Assembly (NCBI GenBank): GCA_964598225.1
Contig: CAZRBG010000065.1
Coordinates: 1-29,867 of the forward strand
DNA from: SG8-4 sp964598225
GTDB lineage: Bacteria; Planctomycetota; Phycisphaerae; Sedimentisphaerales; Anaerobacaceae
Reading direction: 5' to 3'
DNA: 29,867 nt
How positions within the stretch are numbered: position 1 is the stretch's first letter; the number at the start of each line of letters is the position of its first letter. A program made the position numbers and the translations under genes. The notes below the pieces were generated by a model. That model was not told where the DNA came from, ran no database searches, and saw only the letters and a list, made by a program, of their open reading frames with translations. Shown here in pieces: positions 24,730 to 29,867 of the stretch.

Positions 24730-27573
24730 TTATTCGGCCAGCAATGACGACATTTTCCGGCGCAGAGCGTATAGCCGTTCTTCCTGTTCTTGGCTGAATG
24801 ATCCCAACTCCTGCGCATAGACATCCATCCAGGTTACCAGGCGATCATAACTGTCGGCGTCCAGAGTAACTCCCTCATGCCCGCCCTCTGCAGTGAGCAT
24901 TTCAAGCAGTTTACTCTCGGCAGCAACACAATCGCCCACTACTGAAGCATCTTTTTCAAATGCCAGCTTTTCCAGATTCTTATCCGCGAAAGACATCAGA
25001 TTTTTGTATGATTGACCTGCGGTCAAAGCAAATCGCGCCGCCTCTTTGTTGTCGCCCTCCGAGCTATGACAAGAGATACATAACTCATCCAAAACAGGCT
25101 GAACCAGACGGTCAAAACGCAATGGCCAGGAGCCTTCGGGCCCGGGAGTAAGTTTTGACGGCTCCCTTGTAGCGGCCAGAGGACGGCCGCCGGCAAGCGG
25201 CGACAGCTCGCGTGACTCGTGACAACCGACGCAGGAGAGCGTCTGTCCCGGCTGAACGTAAGTCAGACTTCGCATCGTCTGAACGGCCAAGCCGTTCCGG
25301 TCGATTGCCTGGAAGAAGACGGGAATGCCCGAAGGCACGCGAAAATACGCCGATCCATCCGTCTCAACAGGGACAGTTCCAAGTACAAATTTGCCCGGGT
25401 CCTCCTTAGAGACACCTAATCTGGGAGAGTTCATGTGAGGCTGAACTTTCGGCGGAACGCCTATTATCCTCAAGCGCTTGACCGTGTCGCGATTCATGCC
25501 GTCCAGGCCCTCGTAGACGTCTTGTACAAAGAAACGTCCTTCCTGCGAGCCGTCCCACTCGACCATGCTCGGGTGCGTTGGAGGCTTTCTGCGGGGCCTC
25601 ACCGGGATCGGATACATACTTGCGATGTTCGGATCGCGATGCAGAAGTTCGAGATTGCCGAACGCATCATAGAGATATATGCCCAGCGGATCCACGGGAT
25701 TACGCTCATCGCCGGGCAGGAAGGTGTGACCCGGCAGCGGTTTGTCGCTCCAGGCAACGAGCAAATACTCCTCGCTCAGCGGATAAGGATTGGCATAGTA
25801 ATGCCGCGGCCAGCCTTCTGTTTCGGGAAAGCACGCATCCGGGGTCAGCCTCGTCAGCGGCTCGGCATATTCAGTCCCGCGCGTTCGATCCAGCAGCACC
25901 AGCGAACCACCCATATTCGAGTGATGGGCGGCGGCGGTAAAAACGAGCTTCTGCGAATCGGGAATGGGCCGGGCCTCGAAGACGCATTGTGGCTTTTTGG
26001 TAAAGTTGCCGTACACCAACTGCGGATTGGTGCCCGTCGGATTTGTCGACCACAGACTCATGAACGGGCCGTTGAATCGGTCGATGTAGTCCCACCGGGC
26101 GTAGAGTATCCTTCCATCAGCAGCAACAGACGGCGTCCACTCGAAATTCTCGAACGCTGAAATCGGCCGGATGTTCCTGCCGTCGCCGTCGATTCTGTGG
26201 AGGGTAAAGACCGGCACCGGGCGCCAGTTATCGCCGCCGCAGCGGACGTAGCTGTCCGGCAAGTCGGAGTTCATCGTCGCCGCTGTGCTCTCCCTGCTGC
26301 ACTGAACCGACTGGCCCTTGCGCGTCGAAAGAAAGATGATGTCGCCATCCGGCAGATACCGACCGTCGAAGTCGTCGTACCTGCCATGGGTCAGCTTCCG
26401 ACAGCCGCTGCCGTCGATGTTCATCTCGTAGAGCTTATAGAAAACGTCCTCCGGCAGCTTGCTCTTGTCGGCCTTCTGCATCTTGTGAGTTTCCGGGTAG
26501 AATCTACAGTACGAAAAGAGTATCTTCCTGCCGTCATAAGAAAGGTCCGGACGAACGAAACTGCCCGCCGGAAAATCCTCGGTCAGGCAATGCAGACGCG
26601 AGGAATCTTCCTTGAATCCTTCGAGCACGTAGATGCCGCCGCCGGGCCTCGACCACCAGCCGTAATACTGGTCCGACATGTGAGGAAAGGCCGGAGGAAC
26701 CCTTTTGGCGAAAACGATGCGGTCGAAATCCAGCAGAGGATTGGACAGTGCCATTTCCCGCACAGCCCAGTGAGCCTCGAAATAGAGTCTCCGCTTTCTG
26801 TTGTCTGATGCTTGCTCGGAGAGTCCCTTTAATCGCCGGCTAATTTCGCGCAGCGTCTCTTCGTGCCCATCGATCTCCACGCCGGCTTGCCGCAGATTCT
26901 CCGCCAGCAATAATCCGCGCTCGATGATCTTCGCCGTTGGATACAACGGGCGCTCGTGGTCAACTCTGTGGGCGACGGACCACTGACTTACGCTACTCTG
27001 AGTGGCTTTCTTACCCCTTGCGATGTTGCTCTTGCTGTCTGGCGAATAGATCTCGACCTCGTCAAGATGGAAATAGCTCTTGTAAGGTAACTTAAGGCGC
27101 ATAAAGCGGGCTTTTGTGCCGTCGAGTTTCACGACCAATGGCTTTTTGTCCGTATGGCCGTAGAAGACCGTGCCGTCGTGCCGGTAGATTTCACTGAAGC
27201 TCTTTCCATCGTCTGAGACAAGAACGACGAATCTCGAAGCGCGTTCGGCGAGATCGCAGCGATTGTAAATTTTCAGACGGCCAAGCCGGACAACTCGTCC
27301 GAGATCAATCTGCCACCAGGGATTCAATTCATTCTCGGTGTGGAATCCCCATTTGCCGTTTATGACGGCGTCGATTGCCCCGATCGCATCCTGCTCGGGC
27401 GCGACTTTTACTCTGCTGGAAATTGGCGGCGCGAAGCGAATCTGATCCTGCCGCAGCCAGTCCGCTTCAATTTGACTTCTGGTGATAACCGGCGATTGTT
27501 CACTGCACGCAATTGCAGTAAACACTATCAACAATATGATTCCCGACGCCGCGTTGGAGTTGAACTTAATCAT
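24730..27573 (-). CDS. Discoidin / HzsA-like propeller lipoprotein with two haem c motifs
   Basis: This is a 947-residue lipoprotein. The ATG at 27573 has TGAGGAA with about 6 bp spacing and gives a signal peptide with lipobox AIAC; a TTG at 27627 is rejected. A discoidin (F5/8 type C) domain (about 55-180, 'NPWWQIDLGRVVRLGRLKIY') should bind carbohydrate. A central TolB-like propeller ('RPDLSYDGRKILFSYCRF', 'YLPDGDIIFLSTRKG', 'TPSVAADGRILYARWDYID') resembles the hydrazine synthase alpha-subunit middle domain, a domain widespread in planctomycetes that do not make hydrazine. The C-terminal part carries CVGCH (781-785) and CISCH (832-836), so two haems c are expected, in the style of planctomycete PSCyt proteins. 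It may be an electron-transferring sugar oxidase or a carbohydrate-binding anchor, but the activity is not known. It lies between the MBL nuclease gene (69-bp gap) and the GH106-like gene (12-bp gap). Confidence 0.87.
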   Translation of the reverse strand: MIKFNSNAASGIILLIVFTAIACSEQSPVITRSQIEADWLRQDQIRFAPPISSRVKVAPEQDAIGAIDAVINGKWGFHTENELNPWWQIDLGRVVRLGRLKIYNRCDLAERASRFVVLVSDDGKSFSEIYRHDGTVFYGHTDKKPLVVKLDGTKARFMRLKLPYKSYFHLDEVEIYSPDSKSNIARGKKATQSSVSQWSVAHRVDHERPLYPTAKIIERGLLLAENLRQAGVEIDGHEETLREISRRLKGLSEQASDNRKRRLYFEAHWAVREMALSNPLLDFDRIVFAKRVPPAFPHMSDQYYGWWSRPGGGIYVLEGFKEDSSRLHCLTEDFPAGSFVRPDLSYDGRKILFSYCRFYPETHKMQKADKSKLPEDVFYKLYEMNIDGSGCRKLTHGRYDDFDGRYLPDGDIIFLSTRKGQSVQCSRESTAATMNSDLPDSYVRCGGDNWRPVPVFTLHRIDGDGRNIRPISAFENFEWTPSVAADGRILYARWDYIDRFNGPFMSLWSTNPTGTNPQLVYGNFTKKPQCVFEARPIPDSQKLVFTAAAHHSNMGGSLVLLDRTRGTEYAEPLTRLTPDACFPETEGWPRHYYANPYPLSEEYLLVAWSDKPLPGHTFLPGDERNPVDPLGIYLYDAFGNLELLHRDPNIASMYPIPVRPRRKPPTHPSMVEWDGSQEGRFFVQDVYEGLDGMNRDTVKRLRIIGVPPKVQPHMNSPRLGVSKEDPGKFVLGTVPVETDGSAYFRVPSGIPVFFQAIDRNGLAVQTMRSLTYVQPGQTLSCVGCHESRELSPLAGGRPLAATREPSKLTPGPEGSWPLRFDRLVQPVLDELCISCHSSEGDNKEAARFALTAGQSYKNLMSFADKNLEKLAFEKDASVVGDCVAAESKLLEMLTAEGGHEGVTLDADSYDRLVTWMDVYAQELGSFSQEQEERLYALRRKMSSLLAE

Positions 27574-27642
27574 AATCGGTTCCTCACGAGTAATTACCGC
27601 TCTGCAAAAGCAAATTTGTATTAGCAAAAATAACTGGCAACA

Positions 27643-29049
27643 CTAATCCAACACAATCTGATCCCGATATGCCGGGACCGCCACGTGCCAGCCGGTCTCC
27701 TGCCTGATATATTCGCCAAAGTTCGTAGCGTTTTCAGCTTCGCCATGAACAACGAAGACTTTTCGCGGCGGCTTCTCCAGACCCTGTAACCATGCTAAAA
27801 GCTCATCTTTGTCCGCATGTGCCGAAAAGCCGTTGATTCTCGCCACACGAGCCCTGACTCGGTATCTTTGACCGAGAATACGGACTTCTTTATCGCCGTC
27901 GACGATTCGCCTGCCAAGCGTGCCGACCGCCTGGTAGCCGACGAACATTATCGTGTTGCGCGGATCGGAGATGTTGTTGGCTAAGTGGTGCTTTACCCTG
28001 CCGCCGGTGCACATCCCGGAGCCCGCGATTATCATTTTCGTGCCCTTCATGTGGTTGAGGGCTTTGGACTCGTCGCTCGTACCGACCATGTTGAGTCCGG
28101 GAAATTTGAAAGGCGACTCGTTGTTCTCCATGTGGTCGATCATCTCCTCGTCGAACAGCTCGCGATGCCGCTGAAAGACCTTCGTGATGCGCGACGCCAT
28201 CGGACTGTCCAGAAACACTTTCAATGGTTCTATTGCTTTGGACAGCAGCAACTCGTTCATATAATAAAGAAGCTCCTGCGCCCGCTCCAGCGCGAAGCTC
28301 GGAACGATGATATTTCCCCCGGCCTCTTTAGTCGAGTTCACCACCTCGGAAATCGCCTTTTTGGTGTCTTCGGGCCCCTGGTGAACGCGGTCGCCGTAAG
28401 TCGATTCGATAAGAACATAATCAGCCTCTGCGATCAATTCCGCATCGTGCACTATGGGCCTGCTCGGTCTGCCTATGTCACCGGAGAACAGGATGGTTTG
28501 CTTTTGGCCGCTATCGGGCCCCTTTACTTTTATGATCGACGAGCCAAGAACGTGACCGGCATCATGAAAGCTGACCTCGATACCCTTTCCAAGGTTGACG
28601 GCCCGTTTGTACCTGACGGGCGAAAAATGCGGGAACGATGCTTCAGCTTCGGCAATAGTATAAAGTGGCTCCTCAGGAAAACGCCCTTTTCGCCCCTCCT
28701 TCTTATGCCGTTTGGCCTTGTATTTGGCGTCTTCTTCCTGAATCTTCGCCGAATCCAGCAGTATGATCCGGGCGATTTCCGCAGTCGCGGCGGTACAGTA
28801 TATCCTGCCCCTGAATCCCTCTCTAACCAACTTCGGCAGCAGCCCGCAATGATCCAGATGCGCATGCGTCAGAAAAACCGCATCTATCGTCTTAGGATCC
28901 ACAGTAAATGGAAGCCAGTTTCGATCCCGAAACTGCCGCTCCTGATACAGCCCGCAATCAACAAGCAGCCTGGCGCCATCGGCATAAAGAAGATGCCGAG
29001 ACCCCGTGACATTCTGTGCGGCACCAAGAAACTGCAATTTCATCGGCAT
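27643..29049 (-). CDS. MBL-fold beta-CASP RNA-processing nuclease (Ysh1/COG1236 type)
   Basis: This is a 468-residue cytoplasmic metallo-beta-lactamase-fold protein with a beta-CASP insertion, the architecture of CPSF-73-like and related bacterial RNA nucleases. Metal-binding motifs are 'THAHLDHCG' (H62, H64, D66, H67), H166 in 'FHDAGHVLGSS', D191 in 'LFSGDIG', then 'ESTYGDRVH' (215-223), 'AGSGMCTGGRVKHHL' and 'NGFSAHADKDELL'. The set is complete, so it should be a zinc-dependent endo- or exoribonuclease. The ATG at 29049 is chosen because GAGG lies 7 bp upstream and a strong promoter lies 44 bp further up. The open frame extends to 29259, but that part runs through the promoter and palindromic repeats. 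It is the first gene of the minus-strand series with the haem lipoprotein and glycosidase, though no functional link is evident. Confidence 0.93.
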   Translation of the reverse strand: MPMKLQFLGAAQNVTGSRHLLYADGARLLVDCGLYQERQFRDRNWLPFTVDPKTIDAVFLTHAHLDHCGLLPKLVREGFRGRIYCTAATAEIARIILLDSAKIQEEDAKYKAKRHKKEGRKGRFPEEPLYTIAEAEASFPHFSPVRYKRAVNLGKGIEVSFHDAGHVLGSSIIKVKGPDSGQKQTILFSGDIGRPSRPIVHDAELIAEADYVLIESTYGDRVHQGPEDTKKAISEVVNSTKEAGGNIIVPSFALERAQELLYYMNELLLSKAIEPLKVFLDSPMASRITKVFQRHRELFDEEMIDHMENNESPFKFPGLNMVGTSDESKALNHMKGTKMIIAGSGMCTGGRVKHHLANNISDPRNTIMFVGYQAVGTLGRRIVDGDKEVRILGQRYRVRARVARINGFSAHADKDELLAWLQGLEKPPRKVFVVHGEAENATNFGEYIRQETGWHVAVPAYRDQIVLD

Positions 29050-29092
29050 ATCATACCTCATTACGGCTAAAGGTGACATTCGAGCATAAAGA

Positions 29093-29121
29093 ATTGTACG
29101 ACAAAAACACTGCCGAGTCAA
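29093..29121 (-). promoter_or_regulatory. Promoter of the MBL nuclease gene
   Basis: On the minus strand TTGACT (29121-29116), a 17-bp spacer and TACAAT (29098-29093) each match consensus in five of six positions. The start near 29086 leaves a leader of about 37 nt to the ATG at 29049. A palindromic repeat begins 4 bp upstream of the -35. Confidence 0.7.
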
Positions 29122-29124
29122 CAC

Positions 29125-29206
29125 GTAGGGTGGGACCTGCCCTGAGCGGAGCCGAACGGGTTGCCCCACCGAAAGACTGAGCAATATGGTGGGGTAAGCC
29201 ACCCCC
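29125..29206. repeat. Degenerate palindromic repeat cluster upstream of the MBL gene
   Basis: GTAGGGTGGGACCTGCCC (from 29125), GGGTTGCCCCACC (29158-29170) and GGTGGGGTAAGCCACCCCC (29188-29206) are related to the arms of the element at 9271-9324. Between the first two lies TGAGCGGAGCCGAACGG. The cluster sits directly upstream of the promoter and could influence it, or simply mark a tolerated insertion site. Confidence 0.7.
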
Positions 29207-29479
29207 GGCTGACGGCACCCCTCTGCGCCGAAAAAAACACCCCGCCAACGCTCATCCAACAGGCCACAGTATGTCTGTTTTGGGTATAGTTAGCATTGTC
29301 CGATAAACAGTTATTCGCAGCAGATAATTCAACTGACTACACCCTCCTCCTGCCTCTACCTCATAGTAAATGATTTTCTATTTATAGCAGCAACCTGATC
29401 GGTCGAAAGGTCATGAAGAAGCAAACACAAACAGAATCGAAGATCTTACCACAAACAAAGAAATTGTAGAGAAAATGCC
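29207..29479. other. Spacer before the last gene, nothing assigned
   Basis: This is AT-rich sequence with scattered -10-like motifs (for example AGATAAT near 29321) but no convincing promoter pair, RNA gene or coding sequence. The minus-strand frame crossing 29207-29259 is an extension of the nuclease frame beyond its promoter. Confidence 0.4.
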
Positions 29480-29818
29480 ATGACTGAGGATCAGACACAG
29501 AGATATATCCGCTGGCAAGATATCCGCATTCGTCAACTTTCATTCTCGATCAACATGTTTTTGGGATTGGCGGTAGCCTCTTTGGGATTCAGCATCAACG
29601 TCACAATGGAGTATAGAATCCCATTGTTAGTCATACTCATACCGTTTTTTCTTTGGCTCGTAAGCGGAATCTCCGGTTGTATCGCCACACTCTCACGGCT
29701 TGTTGACTTTAGGTATACAGCGAAAAAAATCAAGGAAGGTGATGAAACTAATACGTCTATTTCGAAAGGAGCCGGACCTGTCACATGGATGGCATTTTAC
29801 ATACAAACGATTACTTAG
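29480..29818 (+). CDS. Small two-helix membrane protein, possibly truncated
   Basis: This is a 112-residue protein with a polar N-terminus (MTEDQTQRYIRWQDIRIRQL). Two hydrophobic segments follow, about residues 25-42 (MFLGLAVASLGFSI) and 47-70 (IPLLVILIPFFLWLVSGISG), then a basic cytoplasmic-type stretch. It resembles, from memory, uncharacterised small membrane proteins that start with a WQDIRIxQL-like segment and usually have a further C-terminal hydrophobic helix. Here the frame stops just after 'WMAFYIQTIT', where that helix would begin, so a frameshift or early stop is possible. No family name or function can be given. The ATG at 29480 has only a weak AGAGA upstream. Confidence 0.6.
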   Translation: MTEDQTQRYIRWQDIRIRQLSFSINMFLGLAVASLGFSINVTMEYRIPLLVILIPFFLWLVSGISGCIATLSRLVDFRYTAKKIKEGDETNTSISKGAGPVTWMAFYIQTIT

Positions 29819-29867
29819 GATCGTGCATGAAATAACTTCCCGATTTGTATATGGTCTGGCGTAATAA

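Noticed and set aside
24730..27573. True hydrazine synthase alpha subunit
   Set aside because: No HzsB/C genes are nearby, and the discoidin domain and C-terminal paired CXXCH arrangement fit the broader planctomycete family instead.
27985..29070. 361-codon plus-strand frame opposite the MBL nuclease
   Set aside because: Antisense shadow of a gene with complete catalytic motifs; no ribosome site or family match.
29050..29259. 70-residue N-terminal extension of the MBL nuclease
   Set aside because: It runs through a strong promoter and the palindromic repeat cluster, and a good ribosome site serves the ATG at 29049.

Overview
The window is a stretch of bacterial chromosome, most likely from a planctomycete or other PVC-group member (Phycisphaerae-like is my best guess). 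The indications are a hydrazine-synthase-alpha-like haem lipoprotein with a discoidin domain, a Tat-exported glycosidase, a DUF1593 nucleoside-hydrolase-like protein, a stand-alone FHA protein, many secreted proteins and lipoproteins, and GTAGGGTGGGGC-type palindromic repeats. Taxonomy is inferred from gene content only. Where promoters can be read they look sigma70-like (TTGnnn, 16-18 bp, TAnAAT), and several of them settle start codons.

Layout. (1) 321-2036 (+): an NHL beta-propeller lipoprotein and a secreted tetrahaem cytochrome c, a probable extracytoplasmic redox pair. (2) 2166-6976 (-): read in transcription order, a serine beta-lactamase-like lipoprotein resembling the AmiE/YbbE amidase, a DUF763 protein with a helix-hairpin-helix, and a secreted Kelch-type propeller. 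(3) 7133-14099: NamZ (DUF1343 exo-N-acetylmuramidase, +); a large two-SIS-domain relative of MurQ and of vertebrate glucokinase regulatory protein (-), convergent with NamZ and overlapping its 3' end; then, divergently, a tightly coupled operon anmK-murQ-SSS transporter (+). With the serine hydrolase this forms a peptidoglycan amino-sugar (MurNAc/anhydroMurNAc) scavenging locus. (4) 14211-18091 (+): a multidomain secreted DUF5060/DUF4038-type glycosidase with PKD and LamG-like domains, and a secreted DUF1593 protein. (5) 18161-20471: a small lipoprotein (-), an AraM/EgsA-type sn-glycerol-1-phosphate dehydrogenase homologue (+), a repeat-rich spacer and an FHA protein (-). (6) 20666-29049: a secreted GH127 enzyme (+), convergent with a minus-strand series of MBL/beta-CASP nuclease, discoidin/propeller dihaem lipoprotein and Tat-exported GH106-like glycosidase. 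(7) 29050-29867: a promoter, palindromic repeats and a small two-helix membrane protein.

How the genes could work together. In the MurNAc locus, secreted or lipid-anchored AmiE-like and NamZ enzymes would trim muropeptides to free amino sugars. The sodium symporter would import them, AnmK would make MurNAc-6-phosphate from the anhydro sugar, and MurQ would remove lactate to give GlcNAc-6-phosphate. The double-SIS protein has lost one of the two MurQ catalytic glutamates and is a candidate phosphosugar-sensing regulator. The glycosidases suggest use of plant or algal polysaccharides with arabinose-, apiose- or rhamnose-like side chains.

The most unusual structural observation is a 54-bp palindromic repeat inserted in frame in the double-SIS gene. 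Related copies lie in intergenic sequence elsewhere in the window.
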